Of a DNA stretch of 64,000 nucleotides, positions 9,058-17,977 are shown piece by piece. Both the position numbers and the translations under genes were made by a program. The number at the start of each line of letters is the position of its first letter. Position 1 is the stretch's first letter. The notes under the pieces were generated by a model. That model did no database searches. It was not told where the DNA came from and was given only the letters and a program-made list of their open reading frames with translations. The stretch lies in the NCBI RefSeq assembly GCF_029625295.1, contig NZ_CP121112.1, positions 4,836,001 through 4,900,000 on the forward strand. The letters run 5' to 3'. This stretch comes from Flavobacterium gyeonganense (GTDB lineage Bacteria > Bacteroidota > Bacteroidia > Flavobacteriales > Flavobacteriaceae).

Positions 9058-10450
9058 TATCCTTAGCTTTAGATTCGCGTGAATTTTTCTTGTACCATTC
9101 CCTAAAAGATTCTTCGGGAACAGTTGGCATTTCACGCTGGTCATACCATTTGTTCATCTTATTATTTACTGCCGCAGGAATATTTTTCATCATGAATCTT
9201 CCTGATTTACCTGCGATATTGAAAATCGTTGGATTTGCCAAAACAGTTGCCATAGCTTTCATCGCTACTGTTTTTGCAGTTGGCGTATGGCCTTCTTTAA
9301 CCAATACCTGACGCCATTTGTACAATTGATCGTGAATATCGATTTTTACAGGACACACATTCGTACAAGAGCCACAAAGCGTACTGGCAAAAGGCAGGTC
9401 AGCATTTTTGCTCATGTCCAGATTAGGAGCTAAAATAGAACCTATTGGTCCTGCAACAGCATTATGATAACTATGACCGCCACTTCGTCTGTAAACAGGA
9501 CAGGTATTCATACAAGCTCCGCAACGGATACATTTTAAAGAATTTCTGAAATCTTCTCTTCCTAATTGTGTGCTTCTGCCATTATCAACAATCACAATAT
9601 GCATTTCTTGTCCATTTCTTGGTTTTTTAAAATGGCTTGAAAAAGTGGTGATTGGCTGACCAGTAGCACTTCTTGCTAACAATCTAAGAAAAACACCTAA
9701 ATGTTTACGCTGCGGAATCAGTTTTTCAAATCCCATGCAAGCAATGTGTACATCTGCGAGATGCGCACCCATATCTGCATTTCCTTCATTCGTGCATACT
9801 ACGAATTCTCCGGTTTCTGCAACGGCAAAATTTACCCCGGTTAAAGCAACTTTTCGGGTTAGGAAAGTATTTCTTAAACTTTGGCGTGCTGATTCGGTTA
9901 AATATTGCGGATTAAAATTTCCTTTTTCAGTCCCCAAATGTTCATGAAAAGTTTCACTTACATCTTCTTTTTTAAGGTGAATTGCCGGTAAAACGATATG
10001 ACTAGGTGGTTCTTTACGAAGCTGTACTATGTATTCTCCTAAGTCAGAATCTATAACTTCGATACCTTTTTCTGCCAGATAATCGTTTAAATGGCATTCT
10101 TCAGTAAGCATTGATTTTGATTTTACCATTTGCTTTACATCATGTTTTACCATTATCGAATGTACGATTTCATTATGCTCTTTTGCATCGGCTGCCCAGT
10201 GAACAGTTATTCCGTTTTTTTGAGCATTTTCTTCAAATTCAATCAAATAATCATGAATATTTGAGAGTACATTATGCTTAATTTGTGAAGCTGTTTCCCT
10301 TAGCAGTTCCCAATCCGGAATCTGGTGTGCGGCCTTATCTCGTTTTTCACGAACAAACCAGAGTGTTTCATCATGCCAGTTTACACGCTCTACATCTTTG
10401 TTAAAACGTGTCGCTGCTTCGCTATGTGGTATTGTTTTTTCTGAAGACAT
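9047..10450 (-). CDS. lutB: L-lactate utilization iron-sulfur protein LutB
   Basis: A 467-residue protein with an N-terminal LUD-like domain (GVNFAVAETGEFVVCTNEGN near residue 205) and a C-terminal ferredoxin-like domain. That domain has two 4Fe-4S motifs: CIRCGACMNTCPVY starting at Cys307 and CGSCTNVCPVKID starting at Cys359. LutB carries electrons between LutA, LutC and the quinone pool during oxidation of L-lactate. In this operon L-lactate is the expected product of the rhamnose aldolase-dehydrogenase fusion. The lutC gene overlaps its end. A GH28 gene sits 42 nt upstream between lutA and lutB, which is an unusual break in the lut order. Confidence 0.92.
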   Translation of the reverse strand: MSSEKTIPHSEAATRFNKDVERVNWHDETLWFVREKRDKAAHQIPDWELLRETASQIKHNVLSNIHDYLIEFEENAQKNGITVHWAADAKEHNEIVHSIMVKHDVKQMVKSKSMLTEECHLNDYLAEKGIEVIDSDLGEYIVQLRKEPPSHIVLPAIHLKKEDVSETFHEHLGTEKGNFNPQYLTESARQSLRNTFLTRKVALTGVNFAVAETGEFVVCTNEGNADMGAHLADVHIACMGFEKLIPQRKHLGVFLRLLARSATGQPITTFSSHFKKPRNGQEMHIVIVDNGRSTQLGREDFRNSLKCIRCGACMNTCPVYRRSGGHSYHNAVAGPIGSILAPNLDMSKNADLPFASTLCGSCTNVCPVKIDIHDQLYKWRQVLVKEGHTPTAKTVAMKAMATVLANPTIFNIAGKSGRFMMKNIPAAVNNKMNKWYDQREMPTVPEESFREWYKKNSRESKAKDNEQ

Positions 10451-10492
10451 TTCTTTACTACTTTAAATTAAATCCAATGGATAGATTTAGAA

Positions 10493-11863
10493 TCAATTTT
10501 TATTTACAAAATTCACGACATTTTCATGAATGTTCTGATTTTCTTTCACAACATCTGCATTTACATTTTTTAGAAAAACATTCTCTACAGGAAGTTCTTT
10601 CTGAGCTGAAATTTTCGAAATAAACTTCACATTTGTTGCTTTTACATTATCCAGATATATGTTTTTTATTGGCGTAAGCCTGCGCTCGATTGTTGGGACC
10701 AAAGTCCTCCATTGATATAATACATCTGTGTCGATTCCTAAAACTCCTGCGTCTATTTTTCCTGAAACAATATTGCTCATGTAAATATTGTTCACAAATC
10801 CGCCTCTGCGTTCATTTGTTTTTATGAATAGTAAATGATTCAGTTTTGCTCCATCTACAACGGTACAATTATCAATAAATACATTTTCTATTCCCCCTGA
10901 AAGTTCGCTTCCAATAGCTACTAACTGATGACCGTTTTTTACGGTACAATTACGAATAACAATGTTTTTTGAAGGTGTATTTAAGAGCCAGGCATTTTTT
11001 CCACAACCTGATTTTATGGCAATGGCATCATCTCCCTGATCAAAAACACAATTTTCAATTAGTACGTTTTGACTCATTTCAGGATCAACTCCGTCATTAT
11101 TGTATCCGTGTGCATAAACTTTCAGATTTCTAAGCACTACATCTTTGGATAAAAAAGTATGAATCGTCCAAAAAGGGCTGTTTTTAATCGTAACACCATC
11201 CATCAAAATATTTTCACAACGGTTAAACTGAATAAACTGTGGACGAAAACGTGCAGTGTCATTTGCCATTTGGCGCTCTTTCATCGGTTTGTTGTACGAT
11301 GCCAGATTATAAAGCATTTTAAAACTTTCCATATGTGATTTCGGACGGGTAAACCATTGTTTCCAGATGTCCATTTTTGCTTTCAGTTCCCCTTCACCTG
11401 TAATGGCAATGTTTTTACATTTGTAGGCATAAATTAATGGTGAATAATTGAAGCATTCGTATCCTTCCCATGTTGAGTTAACGGCAGGTAAATAATCATT
11501 CGGATCTTCAGAAAAAAGTAAAACTGCGCCTTTTTTTAAATGAAGGTTCACATTGCTTTTAAAGTGAAATTTCTTTGTCAGCCATTCTCCTTCCGGTATA
11601 ACGACAATTCCTCCTCCTGCTTTATTTGCTTTGGAAATAGCTTTATTTATTGCTTCAGAAGTTTTGTCTTTATTTCCCTGAATAGCTCCAAAATCAACAA
11701 TTGAAAATTCTTTGCACTTACTAAAATCCGGAATGTTTATAGCCGGCATTTCAAAAGGAGCTTTTACCACTACTTCTTTTAAAGTTACCAAAGACGTATC
11801 TTTTTTAAACGATAAAAAAATAAGCGAAAGCAATAATGCAAAACAGAGCGTTAATTTTTTCAT
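10493..11863 (-). CDS. Glycoside hydrolase family 28 (pectin/rhamnogalacturonan)
   Basis: A 456-residue secreted parallel beta-helix enzyme. An N-terminal hydrophobic signal (LTLCFALLLSLIFLSF) precedes the GH28 domain, which begins FSIVDFGAIQGNKDKTSEAI. Catalytic-region motifs are visible: NNDGVDPEMS (NxD), DQGDDAIAIKSG (the Asp pair), GHQLVAIGSELSGG in place of the GHG motif, and IKTNERRGG in place of RIK. GH28 enzymes hydrolyse galacturonic-acid linkages in homogalacturonan, xylogalacturonan or rhamnogalacturonan. The GHQ/IKTN variant is common among the bacterial, non-fungal subfamilies. It is embedded between lutA and lutB with gaps of 44 and 42 nt, so it is co-transcribed with intracellular catabolic genes. 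Confidence 0.88.
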   Translation of the reverse strand: MKKLTLCFALLLSLIFLSFKKDTSLVTLKEVVVKAPFEMPAINIPDFSKCKEFSIVDFGAIQGNKDKTSEAINKAISKANKAGGGIVVIPEGEWLTKKFHFKSNVNLHLKKGAVLLFSEDPNDYLPAVNSTWEGYECFNYSPLIYAYKCKNIAITGEGELKAKMDIWKQWFTRPKSHMESFKMLYNLASYNKPMKERQMANDTARFRPQFIQFNRCENILMDGVTIKNSPFWTIHTFLSKDVVLRNLKVYAHGYNNDGVDPEMSQNVLIENCVFDQGDDAIAIKSGCGKNAWLLNTPSKNIVIRNCTVKNGHQLVAIGSELSGGIENVFIDNCTVVDGAKLNHLLFIKTNERRGGFVNNIYMSNIVSGKIDAGVLGIDTDVLYQWRTLVPTIERRLTPIKNIYLDNVKATNVKFISKISAQKELPVENVFLKNVNADVVKENQNIHENVVNFVNKN

Positions 11864-11907
11864 TTTAAAGTAGTCTTTTTACAACTTAAAATCAGTAATT
11901 AAATAGT

Positions 11908-12638
11908 TTAGGTATTTAATATCTCAGCAATATGAATAGTTTTTATATGGCTTTTTTGTCTTTTCAGAATGCCCTCCAAATGCATCAGACAAGACATATC
12001 ACCACCTGTAATATAATCAACATCGTGTTTTTCATGATCTTTGATTCGGTCCTGCCCCATCTTTACAGAAACGGCTTCTTCCGTTACGCAAAAAGTACCT
12101 CCAAAACCACAGCATTCATCTTTTCTGCTTAACGAAACCAATTCCAGACCCTTTATTTTGCTTAATAATTCTCCCGGTTTAGAAAAAAAGGTGCATTTAA
12201 TTCGCTCATCTGCGAAAGCTTAAGGCCGCGTTGTCCGTGACAGCTTTGGTGCATTCCTACTTTGTGCGGAAAATTGCCTTCAATATGATCTACTTTAAGT
12301 ACATCGATAATAAATTCCGTTAATTCAAAAACTTTTTTTCGCATTTCTGCCGCCAGTTCTTCCTGTTTTTCATCATGCAAATGATCTTTGACGTGTAAAA
12401 CACAACTTCCTGAAGGACAAACGATATAATCAAATTCTGAAAAATTGGCTATAAAGTTAGCATCACAGCCTTTGGTTAAATGTGCATAACCACTATTTGC
12501 CATAGGCTGCCCGCAACAGGTTTGTTTCATCGGAAAACGGACATCGCATCCAAGTTTAATCAATAATTCATAGGTTGCAATTCCTACTTTAGGATAAAAT
12601 TGGTCAACGTAGCACGGTATAAAAAGTCCAACTCTCAT
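11908..12638 (-). pseudogene. lutA: L-lactate utilization protein LutA, single-base frameshift
   Basis: A CCG-domain (cysteine-rich) Fe-S oxidoreductase subunit of LutABC. From ATG 12638 (MRVGLFIPCYVDQFYPKVG) it reads to about 12162, and the rest of the family sequence continues in the next frame to 11908. One added T in the T7 run (A run 12183-12189 on the plus strand) restores ELNAPFFSKPGELLSK and a 243-residue protein of normal length. Both CCG motifs are present, CCGQPMANSGY and DECCGFGGTF, with SCHGQRGL between them. An upstream in-frame extension to 12701 is not needed. All expected cysteines are intact, which suggests a sequencing error rather than loss of function. Confidence 0.85.
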
Positions 12639-12709
12639 TTTGTAGTATTTTAATTTAACACTAGAAACATAATATTCATAGTCTAAAAAAAGACGTATCA
12701 CTCCTTGAA

Positions 12710-12826
12710 AAACACATAGCTGTGCGTAAAATGATTTGTCATTTATTTTAATCTTTAGTTCAAAAAACTATGTTCTATGTGTTTAAATATTTTTTCACGC
12801 AGATTTGTCAGATTGAGCAGATTTTT
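12710..12826. repeat. Inverted repeat and 9-bp triplicate in spacer
   Basis: In the 219-bp rhaB-lutA gap there are inverted 10-mers, AAACACATAG at 12710-12719 and CTATGTGTTT at 12775-12784. They are followed by three imperfect 9-bp units, CAGATTTGT, CAGATTGAG and CAGATTTTT, at 12800-12826. This looks like the low-grade interspersed spacer repeats found in flavobacterial genomes. No clear promoter was found for lutA. Confidence 0.45.
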
Positions 12827-12857
12827 TAATTATCATTTCTCAATTTTTAATTTCAAA

Positions 12858-14219
12858 TCAGTGTTTATAAAATTTCAAATCAATTAAATCATTCTGAATC
12901 GGTTTAGGATTCCAGTTTTGGTGAATTGCTAAAGCTGCACCTAAAGCACTTGCCTGAGCCATTGAAGCCGCATAAACTTCTACATCCGGGAAAGCTTCTG
13001 CCAGTAAATTCATAAAAATTGAATTTTTACTAAAACCACCATCCACAAAAATTTTCTTTACAGGGCTGTTATGAATCACTAAATTAGTTGAAAAAACTTG
13101 TTGTTCGACAAGATCCAGCATTAATTGATGATAAGCAATTTCATAGGTTTTAAAAGTAGATAGATCTCTTTTTTGAAAAGGACATTCCTTAAGAATATCA
13201 AAATCATATTTTTTAGGATAAACGATTTGAAAATTTACCGCTCTTAAATTCGATACAATTTTTTTATCAAAATAGACATTTTTAAAAGTATCAAAAGGTA
13301 CTTTGAAATGTTCAGCCAGTCTTTTTGCCTGAACTTCATGTTCGTTACCAGAAAACAAACGTGCTGCTTTTACTGGTTTTTCAGTGTATTGCATGTAACA
13401 CAAACAATCATTTTCAAGTTCTTCAAACGTTAATGGCTTATTGTTAAAAGGATTCAGGGAAATGCTCCAGGTTCCGGTTGACAATAAAACAAAAGGTTCT
13501 GTGAAGTTTATCGTGTAAGGAATAATTGCTGATGAACTATCATGCAAACCAATTCCGACAGCCAGATCATTTTCTTTTTTTATCACATCTTTTCCTGGAT
13601 GGATTGGTGGAAGTTTATCTTTAATACCTTCATTTTTCAGCCATTTGTGATACTTCATCTTTTTAAAATTCCAAAGATTTGTATGACATCCAATACTGGT
13701 AATATCGGTATAAGCTTCAGCAGTTAAAAGAAAACTTAAATATTGCGGTAAATGCAGGCAATATTTTACTTTTTCAAATAATTCCGGATTTTCTTCTTTT
13801 AGCCTGTAAATCTGCATTCCGGAATTCAGGCTTCCTAAAACAGGAGAAGCTGTTTTTACTGCAAAAACTTCTTCTCCTTTGTATTTTTTATAAAAACCAT
13901 TTTTCAGTTCTTCCGGATAATCTTTCAAATAATTGTATAAAGGCGTCAAAGAGTTGCCATCTTCATCAATATAAACAAAACTGGCTCCGTAAGTGCTGAA
14001 ATTTATAGCTTTCAGAACATAGTTATTCAGTTCTTTTATTTCTGATAATCGTTCGAGAATCCAGTTTTTTAATACTTCAATATCTTCGCAAGGAAAACCG
14101 TCTTCATCAACGGTTTCGTCCAGATTTACTGATTTTTCCCAAACGATTTTATAATTTTCATCAAATAAAAATACCTTTTTGTTGGTTTTACCAATATCAA
14201 AAATTGCAACTACGTTCAT
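12858..14219 (-). CDS. rhaB: L-rhamnulokinase-type FGGY carbohydrate kinase
   Basis: A 453-residue FGGY kinase expected to phosphorylate L-rhamnulose with ATP, giving L-rhamnulose 1-phosphate. The N-terminus carries the phosphate-1 motif FDIGKTNKKVFLFDE. The ATP-binding C-terminal domain contains VDGGFSKNSIFMNLLAEAFP followed by AASMAQASALGAALA. Length and these motifs fit the family. Sequence alone does not separate rhamnulokinase from fuculokinase. The flanking rhaI and rhaD genes make rhamnulose the expected substrate. It starts 107 nt after rhaI, across an AT-rich spacer with a hairpin. Confidence 0.85.
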   Translation of the reverse strand: MNVVAIFDIGKTNKKVFLFDENYKIVWEKSVNLDETVDEDGFPCEDIEVLKNWILERLSEIKELNNYVLKAINFSTYGASFVYIDEDGNSLTPLYNYLKDYPEELKNGFYKKYKGEEVFAVKTASPVLGSLNSGMQIYRLKEENPELFEKVKYCLHLPQYLSFLLTAEAYTDITSIGCHTNLWNFKKMKYHKWLKNEGIKDKLPPIHPGKDVIKKENDLAVGIGLHDSSSAIIPYTINFTEPFVLLSTGTWSISLNPFNNKPLTFEELENDCLCYMQYTEKPVKAARLFSGNEHEVQAKRLAEHFKVPFDTFKNVYFDKKIVSNLRAVNFQIVYPKKYDFDILKECPFQKRDLSTFKTYEIAYHQLMLDLVEQQVFSTNLVIHNSPVKKIFVDGGFSKNSIFMNLLAEAFPDVEVYAASMAQASALGAALAIHQNWNPKPIQNDLIDLKFYKH

Positions 14220-14269
14220 TTCTTTTTAATTATAAATTTTGAATTATAAATTATAAATTTTGAATTACA

Positions 14270-14315
14270 GAATTATGAGTTTAGCAAAATGTTTTTAGCT
14301 TACAACTCATAATTC
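14270..14315. repeat. Hairpin-forming AT-rich spacer repeat
   Basis: Perfect 12-bp inverted arms, GAATTATGAGTT (14270-14281) and AACTCATAATTC (14304-14315), lie between rhaI and rhaB, next to a directly repeated ATAAATTTTGAATTA unit. There is no T tract, so it is not a convincing terminator. It could act in mRNA processing or be a spacer repeat. Confidence 0.45.
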
Positions 14316-14326
14316 ATAACTTATAA

Positions 14327-15601
14327 TTACAATCCTGTGGCCATCGTTTTTAATCCTCTTTCGCCAATTAGATTTCCTCTAACATCAAGGTTTCTGTACA
14401 ACTCAACCGGGTTTAACGCTGCGCCTGAACGTAAACGAGCTTCAGCAACCAAAGCACGGACATCGGTGCGGAAAGCATTTTGAAGAATTTCCTGCGCTTT
14501 TACCACATCATTTTCTTCCTGAGCAATTTCTAATGCTTTTCTGTCAACTGAAAGCGCCTGAGCGTAAGCAATCATAATTGCTTCAACAGACTGCAACAAG
14601 TCTTCCAAAGGATCCTTTACGTTGTGTGAAGCATCAATCATCCATCCTAAATCTTTAGCATGATTCATTCCGCGAGCATCCATACCTTCAACCAATTCGT
14701 TAAAAATCAAGAATAACTGGTAAGGCTTTAAAGCTCCTGCAGTTAAATCGTCATCACCGTATTTTGAATCATTAAAGTGAAAACCTCCTAATTTATTATC
14801 CATAAGCAAGATCGAAACAATCTGCTCAATGTTAGCATTTGGCAAATGGTGACCTAAATCAACAAGCGTTTTTGCTTTATCTCCTAATTTCTGAACGTAT
14901 GAATAAGACTGTCCCCAATCAGCAACTGTCGTAGAGTAAAAGTTTGGTTCAGCACATTTGTATTCTAAAAACAATTTCCAGTCTGAAGGTAATGCATCAT
15001 AAATTTCTTCTAAACTTTCTAATGTATTTTGGTATGCTTTACGGAAGTTCAATTGTCCCGGGAAGTTAGAACCATCCGCTAACCAAACAGTCAATGAATC
15101 AGAACCTAATTCAATCCCATGCTTAATCACTTCAATATTGTGAGCAATAGCCTGTTTGCGAACTGCTTTGTTTACGTTTTGTAAAGAACCGTATTTATAA
15201 GTGTGCTCCGCACTTGCCTGATCCTGGAAAGTATTTGAATTCATAGCATCAAACTTCAATCCATGTTCTCCTGCAAGCGTTTTGATAGCATTATAATCTG
15301 TCGGGATGTCCCATGGAATATGCAAAGAAATGGCTCCAGAAGCATTGTTTAATTTATGAAGCAAACCTACATCTTCTATTTTTTCTTCCAATGAACGAGG
15401 TTCTCCTCCACCTGCAAAACGTCCGAATCTTGTTCCTCCTGTTCCTAAAGCCCAAGATGGGATTGCGATTTGAAAATCTATTAATTTTTGAATAATGGCT
15501 TCACTTTCTGCAATTTCTGAAGCTGTAAAAACCAATTTGTTCTGATGTTTTTTTAATAAACCATCATTATGAGATGCGATAGTGTTTGATTGAATTAACA
15601 T
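14327..15601 (-). CDS. rhaI: L-rhamnose isomerase
   Basis: A 424-residue sugar isomerase of the TIM-barrel type, interconverting L-rhamnose and L-rhamnulose. It includes SWALGTGGTRFGRF near the N-terminus, a metal-site segment at TLVDLGHHLPNANIEQIVS and GGFHFNDSKYGDDD. It belongs to the RhaI type found in Bacteroidota, rhizobia and Gram-positives, not the E. coli RhaA type. It has its own probable promoter at 15627-15655, just after a strong terminator that follows rhaD. Expression may therefore be partly uncoupled from rhaT-rhaD. Confidence 0.9.
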   Translation of the reverse strand: MLIQSNTIASHNDGLLKKHQNKLVFTASEIAESEAIIQKLIDFQIAIPSWALGTGGTRFGRFAGGGEPRSLEEKIEDVGLLHKLNNASGAISLHIPWDIPTDYNAIKTLAGEHGLKFDAMNSNTFQDQASAEHTYKYGSLQNVNKAVRKQAIAHNIEVIKHGIELGSDSLTVWLADGSNFPGQLNFRKAYQNTLESLEEIYDALPSDWKLFLEYKCAEPNFYSTTVADWGQSYSYVQKLGDKAKTLVDLGHHLPNANIEQIVSILLMDNKLGGFHFNDSKYGDDDLTAGALKPYQLFLIFNELVEGMDARGMNHAKDLGWMIDASHNVKDPLEDLLQSVEAIMIAYAQALSVDRKALEIAQEENDVVKAQEILQNAFRTDVRALVAEARLRSGAALNPVELYRNLDVRGNLIGERGLKTMATGL

Positions 15602-15626
15602 ACTTATTTATTTTTAAATAGGGTTT

Positions 15627-15655
15627 ACAATATAAAGCTATTTCTATAAACCAAA
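15627..15655 (-). promoter_or_regulatory. Probable rhaI promoter
   Basis: On the minus strand TTTG (15655-15652), a 17-nt spacer and TATATTGT (15634-15627) fit the Bacteroidota promoter pattern with imperfect last bases. The leader to the rhaI ATG would be about 20 nt. GGGTTT and AAACCC flank the element as short inverted repeats. Confidence 0.4.
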
Positions 15656-15734
15656 CCCTTGTTATAAGTTACTTTTTTGTGTTTTTTTTGTTTTTACAGT
15701 GTTTAGAAAATTTATTTAAAAATACGATTGTCAT

Positions 15735-15769
15735 AAAAAATCTAACGTCCGACAGAATCGAACGTTAGA
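15735..15769 (-). terminator. Intrinsic terminator after rhaD
   Basis: The minus strand forms an 11-bp stem, TCTAACGTTCG with CGGACGTTAGA (one G-U pair), around a 7-nt loop, followed by six T residues at 15740-15735. It lies about 45 nt after the rhaD stop and before the rhaI promoter, splitting the rhamnose cluster into two transcription units. Confidence 0.8.
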
Positions 15770-15815
15770 AAACAAAAACCACTTTGTTAAATAAACTTAA
15801 AAAAAACTAAACAAC

Positions 15816-17957
15816 TTATCTGTAAAAGCCCATTGTTACTCCGCCGTCTACATTCAGGGCATTTCCTGTTGATTTATTCAACAGACCTCCTACGAATGCG
15901 AAACATGCGTTTGCAATATCATCAGGCAATATAATTTCATTTAATAAGGTACGTTTCGCGTAGTAAGCAGGCAATTCTTCAACGGTAATGCCGTAAGCTT
16001 TTGCGCGACCTTCAGCCCATCCTCCAGACCAAATATTAGAATCTGAGATTACAGCATCAGGATTAACTGTGTTTACACGAATTTTATCAGCACCAAGTTC
16101 AGCAGCCATTAAGCGTGTTAAATGCGCCTGAGCTGCTTTTGCAGAACCGTATCCAGGATTGTTTGGACCTGCTACTACTGCATTTTTAGATACGATGTTT
16201 ACGATATCTCCTCCAAAACCTTGTTTACGCATTACTTCAATTCCGGCTTTAGAAACAATAAATTGTCCTTTAACCAAGATGTCATATAATCTATCCCACT
16301 CTTCAAGAGTATGCTCAGCGATAGATTTTGAAATACTGATACCAGCATTGTTCACAATAATATCAGCACCACCAAATGCAAGACAAGCAGCATCTAATGC
16401 TTTCTCTGTACTTACATCGTCAGTAACGTTTAATAATGTACTTGAAACAGCATCTTTACCAAATGCTTTGATAAATTCTGCTTTTGCACCTTCTAAACGC
16501 TCTTCATTGATATCGTTGATTACTACACAAGCTCCTTCTTCAGCAAATCTTTTAGCGATAGCTTTACCAATTCCACCAGCAGAACCTGTAACTAAAGCTA
16601 CTCTTCCTGAAAGTGCTTTTGGTTTTGGCATACGCTGTAATTTAGCTTCTTCTAACAACCAGTATTCGATATCAAAAGCTTCCTGGTGTGGCAAAGAAGT
16701 ATATTCAGAAACCGCTTCTGCACCTTTCATTACGTTAACAGCGTTGATATAATATTCAGATGCTAAACGCGCCATTGTTTTATCTTTGGCAAACGTAAAC
16801 ATACCAACTCCAGGATATAAAATTACAACTGGATTTGGATCACGCATTGCAGGCGAATTAGACTTTTTACAAGCATTGTAATAGTCTTTGTACATTGCTC
16901 TGTACGCTTCAAAAGCAGGAGTTAATTTTGCTTTTACTGCGGCTACATCTGATAAATCTTCGTTTGGATCTAATTCTAAAACTAAAGGACTGATCTTAGT
17001 ACGCAAAAAGTGATCCGGACAAGATGTTCCTAACGGAGCTAATTTTGACAAGTCATTAGAATTGATGAATTCCAAAACTCTTGCATCATCCGTATAATGA
17101 CCAATCATCTGACGTTCTGAAGAACAGAAACCTCTTAAAATCGGAGCCACTTTTGCCGCTTTTAATTTACGGTCAGCTTCTGGAAGACTGTCAATTTTTT
17201 TACCTCCAAAAACCGGACGTTTTTTTCCATAGTTGCTTTCTAAGTATTCAGCACATTTTTCTATAACTTCCAATGTGTTGATATAACTTTCGTAAGCAGT
17301 ATCTCCCCATGTAAATAAACCATGAGAACCTAACATGATACCACGTAATTTTTTTCCTTTTTTCTCCGCTTCTTCTAAACAGCTTCTCAATTGAAGCCCT
17401 AAATCGAAACCAGGACGCTGCCATCCTACCCAACCGATTTCTCCGTCGAATAATTCTTCAGTGATTTTTGCTCCGTCTTTTGCTGCAGCAATTGCAATAG
17501 CAGCATCAGGATGGAGGTGATCAATATGTTTAAACGGCAAGAAACCGTGTAAAGGTGTATCAATAGAAGGTGCTTTAGAAGCTAAATCAAAAATACAGTG
17601 GTTAAACAATTCAACCATTTCATCTTCAAACTCAATTCCTCTGTACACATTTTCAAGATTGCGTAATCTGTCTAAATATAACGCTGCACAACCTGATTTT
17701 GTTAATGTTCCGATATCTCCACCAGAACCTTTAATCCACATTACCTCTGAGCTTGCGCCTGTCAATGGGTCTTTATCTGTAATTTTAACTGAAGTGTTTC
17801 CTCCTCCATAATTAGTAAGTCTTAAATCCGCTCCTAATAAATTAGAGCGATAGATAAAAAGAGCTACTTCATCTCCTGCTAGTGCTGCAGCTTTAGCATC
17901 GTCCCAAAGATAGCTTACATGCTGAAAAGTCATATTGTTTGTGTTTATATTTGACAT
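15816..17957 (-). CDS. rhaD: Rhamnulose-1-phosphate aldolase / lactaldehyde dehydrogenase fusion
   Basis: A 713-residue bifunctional protein, also called RhaEW. The N-terminal two thirds is a class II aldolase/adducin-type domain with HGFLPFKHIDHLHPDAA and GSHGLFTWG, which supply zinc-binding histidines. It cleaves L-rhamnulose 1-phosphate to DHAP and L-lactaldehyde. From about residue 445 a short-chain dehydrogenase follows, with VTGSAGGIGKAIA for NAD binding and YGSAKAAQ holding the catalytic Tyr and Lys. It oxidises the lactaldehyde, most likely to L-lactate. The lutABC genes further along would then take L-lactate to pyruvate. It lies 20 nt after rhaT and ends at a terminator. Confidence 0.93.
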   Translation of the reverse strand: MSNINTNNMTFQHVSYLWDDAKAAALAGDEVALFIYRSNLLGADLRLTNYGGGNTSVKITDKDPLTGASSEVMWIKGSGGDIGTLTKSGCAALYLDRLRNLENVYRGIEFEDEMVELFNHCIFDLASKAPSIDTPLHGFLPFKHIDHLHPDAAIAIAAAKDGAKITEELFDGEIGWVGWQRPGFDLGLQLRSCLEEAEKKGKKLRGIMLGSHGLFTWGDTAYESYINTLEVIEKCAEYLESNYGKKRPVFGGKKIDSLPEADRKLKAAKVAPILRGFCSSERQMIGHYTDDARVLEFINSNDLSKLAPLGTSCPDHFLRTKISPLVLELDPNEDLSDVAAVKAKLTPAFEAYRAMYKDYYNACKKSNSPAMRDPNPVVILYPGVGMFTFAKDKTMARLASEYYINAVNVMKGAEAVSEYTSLPHQEAFDIEYWLLEEAKLQRMPKPKALSGRVALVTGSAGGIGKAIAKRFAEEGACVVINDINEERLEGAKAEFIKAFGKDAVSSTLLNVTDDVSTEKALDAACLAFGGADIIVNNAGISISKSIAEHTLEEWDRLYDILVKGQFIVSKAGIEVMRKQGFGGDIVNIVSKNAVVAGPNNPGYGSAKAAQAHLTRLMAAELGADKIRVNTVNPDAVISDSNIWSGGWAEGRAKAYGITVEELPAYYAKRTLLNEIILPDDIANACFAFVGGLLNKSTGNALNVDGGVTMGFYR

Positions 17958-17977
17958 TTTAATATATTAATTGATTA

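Noticed and set aside
9058-9144. N-terminally extended lutC
   Set aside because: The extension lies inside lutB, and ATG 9057 gives the normal family start with coupling overlap.
12710-12826. CRISPR-like array or operator from the spaced CAGATT units
   Set aside because: Only three imperfect 9-bp units without spacers; better viewed as a spacer repeat.
14220-14326. Terminator between rhaI and rhaB
   Set aside because: A 12-bp hairpin exists but no T tract follows on the minus strand.
16159-16752. 197-codon open frame on the plus strand inside rhaD
   Set aside because: Antisense shadow of a conserved SDR domain; composition is not protein-like.
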